From Hippopus hippopus (lineage: Eukaryota; Mollusca; Bivalvia; Cardiida; Cardiidae), in assembly GCA_946811185.2 (NCBI GenBank), contig OX328108.1, positions 17,865,239 to 17,929,238 of the forward strand: a stretch of 64,000 bases of DNA. The letters run 5' to 3'. The position numbers and the translations under genes were made by a program. The notes below the pieces were generated by a model. That model had not been told where the DNA came from. It did not search any database and saw nothing but the letters and a program-made list of their open reading frames with translations. Positions 22,481-33,800 of this stretch are shown here, piece after piece. Position 1 is the first letter of the stretch. Each line of letters begins with the position of its first letter.

Positions 22481-23100
22481 TTTTTTTTTTTTTACCTGGA
22501 AAAGAGTACATGTTTACCTTTGAAAACATAGTCTCAAAGGGAGGAATTAATCAGTATAGGCAGTTTTTCCATTTAATCTTTTGTAGAATAGTGAACTTTT
22601 TTTCAAGAAGAATAACATCATCTGCATACTCGAGACACCTCAAAATGGTTAATTTCTTGCACTTGTATGAGACAACTAATGAAAATATTGTGGCACAAGG
22701 GGACATTACTTCATGCACATAATATTTCCTCATGCTAAAATGTTTATTATAATTACGGTACATGTACAGTGAGTGGCCATATTTCATTGAATTCTGGGTT
22801 CCATTGACTTAAGTGCATTTTTCAGTGTGCAAGAAAGTTAATCATGCCGCTTTACTTCTTGAATCATAAGGAAAACTACATGTATACAGATAGAAAGCAA
22901 GATTACTGGAACTATTTACACTAAAATGCTTATATACTCCAATAAAATGCTTGTAAGTCAATGGGAATTTGGACTTGGGTGAAATAGTTATAGCCACTTA
23001 CTGTTTATTCGTGTATTAAATTGATTAATTATCTTTACTCTGATGTCGTATGAGTTGTCTGTTGCTGTTTTGTTTCAGGAAAAAGAGAGATATTTAGATA
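22481..23100. other. No recognisable feature
   Basis: AT-rich; poly-T at 22484. Confidence 0.5.
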
Positions 23101-23352
23101 TGAGGGGCGCTTTGGGAAAAGGGGGTTAAACTCATCTCTCTGATCCATTATATCAAGCAGGTTGTCACATAATTATGGATCCATAAAATCGATTTGTCAA
23201 ACATCTGCCTGGTTCATTAGGTAGACTAGTCCTTTGACATACAGAAATTTACAAATAGTAAAAAGGTACGACCCAGGTCAGCCTGCACAGACTGCGCAGG
23301 CTGACATGGGTTGATACTTTTTGCAGATGCATTTAACCCTCTTTTTACAGAG
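23101..23352 (-). mobile_element. Family C MITE
   Basis: Hairpin 'cagcctgcacagactgcg' around 23290; runs into the palindrome at 23352. Confidence 0.88.
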
Positions 23353-23532
23353 AATTAAGAAATAATCTTCTTTCTATCATGGTTTATCGTTCAATAAACC
23401 ACAGTTGTGAGTTATGAGGCACAATAAATAATCCACGAGGGAGATAGCCCGAGTGGTTTATTCATTGCGCCTCATAACTCACAACGTGGCTTATTGAACG
23501 ATAAACCACGATAGAAAGAAGATTATTTCAAT
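23352..23532. repeat. Long imperfect palindrome (fold-back)
   Basis: Arms 23352-23437 and 23455-23532 are complementary over about 78 bases (ataatcttctttctat / atagaaagaagattat) with an ~18-bp loop. Confidence 0.9.
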
Positions 23533-23724
23533 TCTAACATGACCAACACTTAATCAAAGAAAAACGAGTTCATACTTAGAGTAAAAACGCAGATGAAGGT
23601 TATATTCCATTGAATAACTTACTCTATATAGAATGACGTCACTCTACATAGAATAACGTAGATTTTACCATGCTTTCGTTGCAATGTGTTTATAGAGCCG
23701 AATTCACGTGTCATGTTAGAATGT
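23529..23724. mobile_element. Small TIR element abutting the palindrome
   Basis: Bounded by attctaacatgac and gtcatgttagaat, overlapping the end of the preceding palindrome. The interior has 'cactctatatagaatgacg' duplicates. No ORF. Confidence 0.6.
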
Positions 23725-23782
23725 TTCATATATTATGTACATATACATGTTTGTAGATTTTTTATGCATTTATTTTAGAGAC

Positions 23783-24010
23783 TTAACTCTTTACCAAACG
23801 ACAAAATTTTGGACTAGTCCAAATTGAAAGCATTTGCAAACGACGAAATAAATGTGAATCAAAAATTGAAATTTGATTTGGAAAGGGTAGAAAACATTGT
23901 GGGAAAAGGAGAAAATGCTGGTTACCAGCATTTTCTCCTTTTCCCACAATGTTTTCAAAGGCTTTCTTTCTCAGGGTCGTTAAAAGTCAGGATTATGTGG
24001 TAAAGAGTTA
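23783..24010 (+). mobile_element. Family A TTAA MITE, near-intact
   Basis: Almost identical to 13865-14092 over its whole length. Confidence 0.96.
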
Positions 24011-24076
24011 ATAATAAATAATAACAACAGAATGGTATAATGGTAACTGTTTAGAACTTAAAGTACGTGGTTTGTT

Positions 24077-24302
24077 TAGCCCTTTGTCAGACAACAGAAT
24101 TTTAGACCAGTCCAAATTGAAAGCATTTGCAGACGACAAAATAAATGTGCCTGAAAAATTGAAATTTGTTTTGGAAAGGATTGAAAACAGTGAAAAAAGG
24201 AGAAAATGCTGGTTACCAGCATTTTCTCCTTTTCCCACAATGTTTTTAAAAGGTTTCTTTCTCAAGGTTATTAAAATTCATGATTATGTGGTTAAGTGTT
24301 AA
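24077..24302 (+). mobile_element. Family A MITE
   Basis: Starts tttagccctttgtc; shares TTAA 24299-24302 with the next copy. Confidence 0.92.
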
Positions 24303-24521
24303 CCCTTTGTCAGACAACAGAATTTTAGACTGGTCCAAATTGTATGCATTTGCAGATGACATAAATGTTACTCAAATGATGGGATTTATCTTTGTAAGGG
24401 TTAAAAAACATGGAAAAAGGAGAAATTTCTGGTTACCAGCTTTTTGTACCTATTCCATAATGTTTTGAAATCCTTTTTCCCGGGGGTTATCAAAACACAG
24501 AGTTATTTGGTAAAAGGTTAA
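24299..24521 (+). mobile_element. Family A TTAA MITE
   Basis: Same 'ccctttgtcagacaacag' start as its left neighbour, suggesting related subfamilies. Confidence 0.88.
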
Positions 24522-24605
24522 CTGTTAGAATATTAGGGAGAACTTAGGTGCTTCTGCTGACAGAATAGATCAAGATCAGACTGCATAGATTTTGGGGGGG
24601 GGGGG
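24518..24605. mobile_element. Family B, left half ending in poly-G
   Basis: 'tagatcaagatcagactgc' followed by a G run. Confidence 0.65.
24594..24605 (+). repeat. Run of 12 G replacing the right half of a family B copy
   Basis: Follows 'agatcagactgcatagatttt' directly, at the point where the family B hairpin should turn. Confidence 0.8.
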
Positions 24606-24708
24606 TTATTTTAATATTTGACAACTCAGTATTTTGTTATATATTTTGACCAAAGCAATCCTATAATCACAGTATTTCAGGTTTTCTACACAGAGAGAAA
24701 ATGTCGAA

Positions 24709-24947
24709 TTAACTGTGTTCCAAGCAACAAAATTTTAGATTGATTTGATTTTAAAAAAGAATAATTATGCAGACATCAAATCAGATATTGCTAAAAATTT
24801 TGTCTATATTTGTTCATGACAGGGTACAAAACATTGAGAGAAAAGGAGTAAATGCTGCTTATCAGCATTTTCTCCAATACCTATAATGTTTTCGTAAGGC
24901 TTTTTCATCAGTTGTACAAGTGTGTGATTATTTGTAAGAGAGTAAAC
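24709..24947 (+). mobile_element. Family A, diverged
   Basis: Long arm, hairpin around 24850, weak short arm. Confidence 0.7.
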
Positions 24948-24949
24948 AC

Positions 24950-25094
24950 CATACCACCTGGTAACCAACATTTTCTCACAATGTTTTCCACCAAACAGAT
25001 GCAAATTTCATCATTTTAGTCACATTTTATTTGGTGTCTGCAAATGCTTTTAGTATGAATTAATCAAACACTTTGTCGTCTGGTAAAGAGTTAA
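24950..25094 (-). mobile_element. Family A, truncated
   Basis: Hairpin half and long arm; shares TTAA 25091-25094. Confidence 0.8.
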
Positions 25095-25319
25095 GTCTTA
25101 CCACACAAACCAGAGTTTGAACAGCCCTAAGAAAAAAAGCATTTAAAAACTTTGTGGAAAAACAAGAAAATGCTGGTAACCAGCATTTTCTTGTTTTCCA
25201 ACAATGTTTTCTACTCTCTCACAGTCAAATCTCATAATTCCAGCCACATATGAATTGTCATATGTAAATGCTTTCTGTTTTGACGACTCCAAATTTTTGT
25301 AGTTTGGTAAAGAGTTAAG
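25091..25319 (-). mobile_element. Family A TTAA MITE
   Basis: Hairpin built of 'acaagaaaatgctgg' variant matched on both sides. Confidence 0.9.
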
Positions 25320-25498
25320 GGTAAAAAAACTGTGTTGATGACATTGAAATTATTCTTTGGCAGTTTTCTGTCACCAGTAAGTAGTATGTAGAACAGATAC
25401 TATATGTTGAATTAAACTGTTTGTACTTATTGACATATATAAACATTATATTTCTATATTATAAACTTATAAATACTACATGATCTGTGTCATTTCTT

Positions 25499-25697
25499 TA
25501 ACCCCCAAAGCAAACAATCCCATGTTTTCATGCCGCAATTTAACTGGAATAATGTTGAAAACGGCGTTAAACACCATTCAATCAATCAATCAATCAATCA
25601 TGACCCATAAGGAAAAAAGCTTATGGAAGCATTGTGGGAAAAGGAGAAAAAGTTGGTTACCAGCATCTTGTCCTTTTACCACCATGTTTCTATCCTT
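25499..25697 (-). mobile_element. Family A copy interrupted by a SINE tail
   Basis: Short arm split at 25548-25603; hairpin around 25660; long arm missing. Confidence 0.75.
25548..25603 (+). mobile_element. SINE 3' tail with (atca)n
   Basis: 'aataatgttgaaaacggcg' followed by 'ttaaacacc' and (aatc)6. It interrupts a family A copy. Confidence 0.7.
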
Positions 25698-25924
25698 TAA
25701 CTGTTTACCACACAATGACGACTTTAAATGCCCCTGAAAGAGAAAGCTTTTGAAAACATTGTGGGAAAAGGAGAAAATGCTGGTTACCAGCATTTTCTCC
25801 TTTTCTCACAATGTTTTCTACCCTATCAAAGAAAAATAATTTCATATGAGCCACATTAAAACTGTCATCTGCAAATGCTTTCAATTCGGACAGGTCTAAA
25901 ATTTTGTCATGTGGTAAAGGGTTA
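25697..25924 (-). mobile_element. Family A TTAA MITE, near-intact
   Basis: TTTAACTGTTTACC start, GGGTTAA end. Confidence 0.95.
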
Positions 25925-26020
25925 AAAGACAATAAACTCCAGCATTTTAGCCACAATTGTCATCTGCAAATGCTTCACGTAAGTCAAGTCTAAAATGTTT
26001 TTGTTCGATAAGGAGTAAGG
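25925..26020 (-). mobile_element. Family A fragment (long arm)
   Basis: 'ttgtcatctgcaaatgcttc' and 'aagtctaaaatgttttt' only. Confidence 0.6.
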
Positions 26021-26040
26021 TATGACATTTTCAATGATAA

Positions 26041-26271
26041 GTTAACTCTTTACCATGCGACAAAATTTTAGACTGGTCCAAATCGAAAACATCTGCAGAC
26101 AACAATATGAATGTGAGCGAAAAATTAAAATTTGTGTTGGGAAGGGTAGAAAACATTGTGGGAAAAGGAGAAAATGCTAGTTACCAGCATTTTCTCCTTT
26201 TCCCACTATGTTTTCAAAAGGCTTCATTCCCAGGGTCGTTGGAAGTCGGGATCGTGTGGTAAAGAGTTAAA
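26041..26271 (+). mobile_element. Family A TTAA MITE
   Basis: TTAA at both ends, good hairpin around 26190. Confidence 0.95.
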
Positions 26272-26439
26272 GCACTGAATAAACCCTGGCAACATTTTCA
26301 ATGTAGAAATAAGACCCATATAACTGTAATTTCAAGGTAGATCTTTTCCAGAATGACATTGCCAAAGGCAAGTTAACCCAAAGTGGGCCGAATAAACCCT
26401 GGGGACATTTTCTTCTAGAAATAAGACCCATGCAAAAAA

Positions 26440-26530
26440 GGGGCTTTTTTTCCAGAATTTCTTAGCAAAGCAGACAGTGTAGATCAAGATCAGATTGCAC
26501 TTTTGTTGTTCAAGCTGCTGTAAGGGTTAA
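26440..26530. mobile_element. Family B, partial
   Basis: 'cagtgtagatcaagatcag' and 'ctgtaagggttaa' end. Confidence 0.7.
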
Positions 26531-26567
26531 GATGGTTTTGTTGACTGAAGCTCAAGATCATAATTAT

Positions 26568-26917
26568 AACCCTTAACCACACGATCCTGACTTTAACAAT
26601 TCGGAGAGAAAAAGCTTTTGAAAACATTACGGGAAAAGAAAAAAATTCTTGATTTTTGAGTCTCATCGACTTTATTGTCTGCAAGTGCTTTTGGTTTGGA
26701 GTAGTCTGGCTGCTTTCCCATATAAACATCGTTAAAACAATGGTTAGTGGAGGGAGAGGAATTAATCCTGTTGCAATGACTATCATGAATTCTCGGAAAG
26801 AAATTGGCTGAGCCAGGGATCAAACCCATGACCCCCTGTTCTCAAGTCCTGCACGCTACCGACTGAGCTACCAGGGCTCGGTAGACTGGTCCAAAATTTT
26901 GTTGTTTGGTAGAGTTA
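26568..26917 (-). mobile_element. Family A copy split by a SINE
   Basis: Short arm at left, long arm resumes at 26880 after the SINE; second hairpin half deleted. Confidence 0.85.
26699..26880 (-). mobile_element. tRNA-derived SINE nested in family A
   Basis: The minus strand shows 'gtagctcagtcggtagc' (A box), 'gtttgatccctggctc' (B box) and the SINE body, truncated at 'tgtttttatatggg'. It splits the family A copy 26570-26916. Confidence 0.85.
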
Positions 26918-27009
26918 AACAGGATGTGCACTCTGATCTTGAAGCTATACTATCAGAAATTTTGAAAGATATTCCAATCAATTAGTCCCCTGAAACTGTT
27001 ATATCTCGG

Positions 27010-27250
27010 TCATTTTAAACAGACTCCGTTCATTGTTTGCCGTTTGACCCTGAGACTTTATACAAGTGTTGTTCATGACCCAAGGATGTGCTTAATTGTT
27101 TTGGGGTCTCATGGGTCAAAGGTCAAGTTCACACGTAAACTTTGTTTGAAAATTGTTTCTGTGCTTTAACTCAATAGCTGTTTGACCTAAGACTCAGAAA
27201 CTCTGCGTTTCTTCAGTGACCAGGTGCTGGTGGCGGTTATTTGTCCACTT
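27010..27250 (-). repeat. Diverged repeat with 'gggtcaaaggtcaag'
   Basis: Contains motifs typical of the long bivalve tandem-type repeats ('tgggtcaaaggtcaag', 'ggtgctggtggcgg'). Boundaries unclear. Confidence 0.4.
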
Positions 27251-27817
27251 TGCGACAGACCTAGATGCACTTTATTCAGTTTTGCCCCTCAATGCTTATC
27301 CTTTATTTTCCAATTGATGGGGGAGGCACATTACGTCTTCAAAGACATCTTGCGAAAGAGATTTTATTAAGTAATATCTTTAAAATGAAAGAAATAGAAA
27401 AATATCAAAAAACTAGACAAAAGCAGACAGAGTCATTTTGCAGGGAAGGTGGGAAAGAAAGATTAACAAAGCAGTTTGTAAATGATAAAATTTACAGTTT
27501 TCAGGAATCTTCTAAGAAATAAAAAGTAAAAAAACAAAAGGACAACAGCTTATTCAATAAAATAGATTTATTTCCAATGAATGACAAAGAGATATATATC
27601 AAATACAACAGATGATCATTACAATCACACACGATCCACAAATGTTGGATGAATCCTGCTTCATCCACACTTGGAAGATTTATAAACCTTAGTAGGTCAA
27701 GTTAATCAAATGCATATTTTCACTCTGACAGTGCAGAAAAGCAAAGGTTTTGCAATATATCATACAGGAAAGTATAAACCCGAGATCAATCTGACATACA
27801 GCTGTGATTGGCACTCT
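27251..27817. other. Low-repeat segment, possibly PDIA4 3' UTR end
   Basis: Contains an 85-codon plus-strand frame (27265-27522, Lys/Gln-rich) with no family resemblance, and a minus-strand AATAAA. Confidence 0.35.
27567..27572 (-). terminator. Candidate poly(A) signal for PDIA4
   Basis: AATAAA on the minus strand, followed on that strand by a T/GT-rich tract within 40 bases. It would imply a 3' UTR of about 3.3 kb that runs through repeats. I saw no closer AATAAA on this strand. Weak, positional evidence only. Confidence 0.25.
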
Positions 27818-28045
27818 AACCCTTCACCATGAGAGCAAAATTTTAGACTGGTCCAGATTGAAATCATTTGCATACAGCACATTGAACAAAGCTCAAATGA
27901 TGATTTCTGTCATTGATAGCATAGAAAACATTGTGCAAAAAGGAGAAAATGCTGATAACCAGCATTTTCTCCTTTTACCACAATGTTTTCACATGCCCTC
28001 TTGATCAGGGTCGTTAAAAGTTGGGATTGTGTACTAAAGGCTTAA
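27818..28045 (+). mobile_element. Family A TTAA MITE
   Basis: 'ctaacccttcacc' start, 'taaaggcttaa' end. Confidence 0.9.
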
Positions 28046-28504
28046 GACTTGACAAAAATCCTGAAAAATCTTCTGCACAAGTTTGCATAGGATTAAAATT
28101 ATGGTATTGCCTTGAGCAAAAAGCAGTTGTAGATACCTGAACCAGCATTTTGATTGACTGTTAAAGGCCATATGATACAATTATGATGGTTACATCAGTC
28201 AAAAAATCCTACAGGATACTTCCATTAAGAATCAGTGAATGTTGAAAAGTCAACAATTACTGCTACGAAATGAAATGACTGCAATAAGTTCTTCAAAAAA
28301 TAATTTCAACCAGAAAAAAAATATGCATAAAGCTTATTACTACACAATCATCATAGAAATATCATTAACAAGACAAATACAAAAATAAAAAACCTCTCAC
28401 TAATTTGTGTTGCGCACAGAATGACATATCACTAACACACGTTCATTAAAATGTACTGGTAAATGTGTACATGAAAACATGTAAGAAGTTAAGACAGAAT
28501 TCAA
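28046..28504. other. Low-repeat segment, possible 3' UTR
   Basis: AT-rich, non-repetitive relative to its surroundings. Confidence 0.35.
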
Positions 28505-28728
28505 TTTAACCTTTACCAAACAATTGAGTATTAAAAACCCTGAAACAGCGGCCTTTTGAAAACATTGTGGGAAAAGGAGAACATGCCGGTAACCAGCATT
28601 TTCTCTTTTTCCCACAATGTTTTCTCTCACAAATTCCATCATTATGGCACCATTGTTGTCTGCAAATGTTTTCAATTTGGACAAATGTACATTTCATATG
28701 TAAAATTAGTTTGTCTGGTAGTGTTTAC
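28505..28728 (-). mobile_element. Family A MITE
   Basis: 'tttaacctttacc' start; right end eroded. Confidence 0.85.
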
Positions 28729-28895
28729 ATCTTTGGCAATCAGGATGCCATGGGCACAATGTAAAAAGAGCACATCCTTATCTCACAGCCATCAGGTCCA
28801 TAGAAATTTGGTTTTGAATATTCAAATAGGATATTTCTGCGTAGAAATAACACTATCAATCTGTAACAACTATTCATTCATACCTATTTCCCAGT

Positions 28896-29523
28896 CAACT
28901 AGAGGCGCTTGAGCGCCTGTATCGCTCCACAGGCCTGATATTTCTATAATGGCGAAAGGAAGTTTTTAACAATTATCATTCAATCCTGCATTTTAGCTCA
29001 CTGAAGAAACAATTTGGTAGACAACCACCATAGGAACTTACCTGCAAAACAACAATGGAATCCAATGAATAGTTTTAGAGAAGAAATTTTTCAAAGATTT
29101 TACTTTATACCATAAAAGGAAAATGAGTCTCCCATAAAAGCCATGTTTTTTGACAGATCTTTTTTTCTTTTTAAGGAATTCTGTAAACCTGTATCTAAGG
29201 AACATTCCTGCAAAATAATAATGCTATCCAAATAGCGGTTTGGGAGGAGAAGATTTTTAAAGGTTTTTTACTTTGGTTGCCATGGCAACCAGAATTCTTC
29301 ATGGAACACAATTATTTGAAGGAATTTGAAAGAGGACCACCAAAGGAACATTCCTGTGAAATTTGGTAAAAATCCAGTCAATAGTTTCTGAGGAGAAGTT
29401 TTTTAAAGAAAAAGTTTACGGACGCACGCACGGACGAACGGACGGACGGATGGACGGACGGACGCACGACGGACACAACGCCATGACAATAGCTCGCTGG
29501 CCTTCGGCCAGTGGAGCTAAAAC
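28896..29523 (-). mobile_element. 0.63-kb bivalve-type repeat, left inverted copy
   Basis: Reads from 'caactagaggcgcttgagcg' through a (ggac)n stretch to 'ggccttcggccagtggagc'. It matches 53325-53958 in inverse orientation nearly base for base apart from microsatellite and poly-A length. No ORF. Confidence 0.92.
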
Positions 29524-29565
29524 GCACAGTTAAGATATGAGCAACACTCCCTTTACAAATCATCT

Positions 29566-29700
29566 TTAGCCTTTTACCAAACAATCCATTGTGGGAAAAG
29601 GAGAAACTAACGGTAACCAGCATTTTCTTCCTTTCCCATGTTTTCTACCACTATCATTTAATCCACATTTACATTGTATTTTTCTTTTCTGCATACTACC
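29566..29700 (-). mobile_element. Family A, truncated
   Basis: Short arm mostly deleted between 'aacaatcc' and 'attgtggg'; hairpin present. Confidence 0.75.
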
Positions 29701-30095
29701 ACATCTCCTATCATGCAAGCTGATTTACCTAATTTGTCAATCTGCCATACAACAACACACTCATAGATGAAATCAATACAGAGACTAAAATTTTGTGATC
29801 TGCTGCAGAGTAAATCAATGTAAATTCAATGTTGTTGCCGAAAAATGGCAGTCATGGATCATGTGAACTTATTCTGGGAAAACAAAAGATTTGAAATGTT
29901 AATCAATATGATTAAAGCAACTCTTCTCCGGTATTCCACATTCCACACAGCTGATAAAAAAGAGCCTAAATATTGACAATTATTATCGTTGTACACGGAG
30001 TTAAAGAACATGTCAAACATAGATATTGGTCATTCTGTTTGCCACAGTATTTTCAGAAGTAGTCATGAAAAGCAAGTCACATAATAGACACGAAT

Positions 30096-30263
30096 TTAAC
30101 CCTTTACCATACAATCAAGAGTTTCTCACCCAAGCCACCTTGAGTAAGAACGCTTTTGAAAACATTGTGGGAAAAGGAGAAGATGCTGGTAACCAGCATT
30201 TTCTCCTTTTCCAACCATGTTTTATACTCTTTCAAAGAAAAATATCATCAAAAGAGTTAATGG
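30096..30263 (-). mobile_element. Family A, internally deleted long arm
   Basis: TTTAACCC start, AAGAGTTAA end; the long arm is reduced to 'tcaaagaaaaatatcatca'. Confidence 0.88.
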
Positions 30264-30592
30264 TGAAATGACATGATGAAATTACATATTGATGCAAAGC
30301 AGTAGTACCAGAGATATACATATTTTTAGTTTCTCCTCTGACCCTTTCCTTCATGTAGGTCTTTTCTGATAACTTAATGTAAATTTACTTCCCAAAACAA
30401 ATCCACCCCTCTAACACACAAAATAACAAACACAAGCAAGAAGTGAATCAAATTCCTTCTTTCATTCTTCTTTCAGAGATAACAACCATCTAATCCTCAT
30501 TTTTGAGCAACACATTTCTTGGTCCCATATTTTCCTAGGCCCTTTGATGTGGGAAAGGTTGTTTGGAAACGTGCAAAGGTTTAAAAACATTT

Positions 30593-30780
30593 CACCCTTT
30601 AACACCCAATCCTTTGTTTCAATGACCCAAATTTAGAAGGCTTGTGAAACCATTGTGGAAAACAAAAAATAACGTTGGTTACCAGCACTTTCTCCTTTTC
30701 CTAACATGTGTTCTACACTTTCAGAGGCATTGAGCCACTTTGCACTTATTTTTACCACCAAGTTGCATCAAGTTGATGTC
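30593..30780 (-). mobile_element. Family A, diverged
   Basis: 'caccctttaacacccaatcc' start, hairpin around 30680. Confidence 0.7.
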
Positions 30781-30882
30781 TATAGATGTTCCCAAAGCGG
30801 AAGAGTGAATAAAGAACTCGTATACTTTAGCAGAAAATCCTTGAAGGAAAGGGTGAGAAAAACACATTTCAAATAATTAATG

Positions 30883-33800
30883 TTATAATTCATCTTTGAT
30901 ATTTTTACCCAGTGACACAGTAGCATGTTCACTTAAGTATTTCTTAAAACCTTCTAATGTTCTTTCACCATCATAAACTAAAGGCTCTTTCTTTCGGTTT
31001 GATGGAGCAAAGTATATTGTTGGAAAACCTGAGGCACTGTAATTATCTGGAAGGTCGTTTGCCGTGGCATCAATTTTAGCTATCACAAGGTTCTTCTCTT
31101 TCTTCATGGCTTTTCCCAAGTCTTTATAGATGGGTTCAAGATTTTTACAATGCCCACACCATGGGGCGTACATTTCAATCAACACATCTTTTGTCTTGTC
31201 CAAAACTATTTTGTCAAAAGATTTTCCAACTACAACTTTAACAGGTCCTGAATTTTTCTTTGGAATAGGCTGAGACTTGACTTGTGGTGTTAGCTTTCCT
31301 ACAAAATAGAGAGTAAACCAAATTAGAAACCTATGGCTAATGATAATGAACCATGCTATGTGAAAAGTAGGGTTTAATGCAACTGCAAAAAGTTTCAATT
31401 TTCTACATGTCCACCTGTCCTCCTCGTGATTCAGTCCATTGCTTGACAAAATGCATTTTATGGACCCATAATCACACGATGACTTGTTTGGTACAATGCT
31501 TCAAAGAGGTGCATTAAATCCCCTTTTACCAGAGCATTGCTAAAATGCAAATTGATCATCCATTTACGCTGAAACCATATGGCTTGCAACACGCGAAAAG
31601 GGGCATTCGGACATTTGCGTAAAGTGTCGTCTCGGATCAGCCTGCGCAGTCCGCGCAGGTTGATCCGAGACAGCACTTTAAGTATACATTAGATTTTGTT
31701 CTTCAATAGACTTGTGCAAAACAGAAAATTACATTGAAACGGAAAGTGTCGTTTCGGTGTAGCCTGCGCTGAATGCACAAGCTGATCCGAGACGACACTT
31801 TACACAAATGTCCGAATGCCCCTTTTCGCGTGTTGCAGGCCATATAGACTTCCCTTTTACTGTACTTAACCCTTTACCACACAATGCCCTGTTTTAATGA
31901 ATCTGGGGAAAAAACCTCTTGAAAACATTGTAGGAAAAGAGAGAAAATGCTGATAACCAGCATTTCCAATGTTTAATGTTTTCTACCATTCTCAACATTT
32001 TAGTCTCATTTAATTTTTTGTCTGCAACTGCTGTCAATTTCGACAGGTCTAAAATTTTGTTGTTTGGTAAAGAGTTATAAGGCACAAAGTTGCTGAGTTT
32101 CAGAATGTAAGAGCAACTTCTGATCTGCTTATGCAGAGTAAATCAAGATTACATAGGGCAAGACTTGGGATCAACTCTTTTATATTCACTGTCAGATTTG
32201 TCGAGATAGCCAGCCTGAAAATGCAATGCCTGGAACAGGTGAGCCGAACACCTTTTCTGATCTTAAACCCTTTACTAAAACAATCCTCTATTTCAACAAC
32301 AGAAGATTATGTGGATACATCCTGGGAAAATAATACAATGCTGATAACTAGAAAATTCCCTATCCTTTCATGGACAAATCCATGTATTTAGGGCACAGTG
32401 AGTTTATTATCTGCAAATGCTTTCAATTTGAGTGAGTGAAAAAGTTTCTCCCCGGTCAAGAGTTGATCCCTACGAGAAAAAATGATTTTTACGGCTGTGA
32501 CCAGTCTTATACATGTGTGAAACAAGTCATTCAATCATGGACCTCGTCCATATCAATTTATATTTAAAACTACTGACCCTTTACCAAATAATCCTGCTGT
32601 TCATTACACTGACGAAATAACGTTTTCAAAATCATTGTTACTAACATTTTGTCCTCAACAATTCTTTCTGCACTTTAGAAGACACTTAAAATAATTTGTG
32701 CAAGTGTCTAATATTTGTTACATGCAAATATGGATTCGTTTAAAATTTTCTGGTTTTGTAGAGACTTAAATCTTTACCAAACGACAAAATTTTAGACTTA
32801 TCCAAATTTAAAGCATTTGCAGACAACAAAGGTGGTTCAAAAAATGGTGGAATTCAGCTTTGTAAGAGTTGGAAACATTTTGGAAAAAGGAGAAAATGCT
32901 CTCCTTTTCCTAAAATGTTTTCAAAAGGCTTTTTTACCAGGGTTGTTAAAACCCCATATGGTTAAAGAATGAGCAATATATAAAGCAACAGCATTGTAAA
33001 GATGGATCCACTAATGGGTTTAATGTATCTGCAATAAGTATCGAACCATATCAGCCTGTGCAGTCCGCACAGGCTGACCTGGGTTGAAACTTTTTGCTAC
33101 TAATTAATTTCTGCATGTCCACCGACCAATCTACCTCATGACTCAGTCTGTTGTTAGACAAAATGGATATTATTGATCAATAATTATGTGATGTCTTGCT
33201 TAGTATAATGCACCACGTTGATGCCTTGAACCAACTTTTGCCAGAGCCCTGGGCACTGTTTTACTAACAATTTATAAGTTTTTACGTAAGAATTTTCATA
33301 ACTTTATGCCTACGTTCAGATTTACGAAATTTGTAAATCCCTTTCACTAAACTTTCGTAAGTTTGTGAATTTGCCTAAGTAAGTATTTCTGTAAATCTTC
33401 AATTGAAAGCAGAAACAGTAGTTCCCGTGCACTTGTTACCTAGGTAAACAGCGCATGCCATTCAACTAGAGGAAAATGTGACGTAATTCACGCATATTTA
33501 ATCTACATTTCCCGCGCCTTATGTCATCTCATACATCAGCCTCTTCCGTCAAAAATGGATACTGTACGTGTGAAAATCTTCAAAAAATGAAATTTATGAC
33601 TTCTGCAGATAGCTGTGATGATTATTATAATGTTTTTTCTCAAATTTCTCCCTCTATAACAACGCAATATAAAAAATGGCTCCAGATTTCGGCCTATATT
33701 CTTACTTACGAACGGTATTTTTATATGTAGCATTCCGCAAAAACTTACGTTCGAACTTAAGCTACGAAAACTTTAGTAAAACGCAAAACTCAGAGTTACG

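Noticed and set aside
27265..27522. Possible small gene of 85 codons
   Set aside because: No homology, no splice or promoter context, and AT-driven Lys/Gln/Glu composition; kept only as a note.
30883..31449. Stand-alone single-domain PDI gene
   Set aside because: The upstream part is intron; phase and homology show it is exon 12 of PDIA4.
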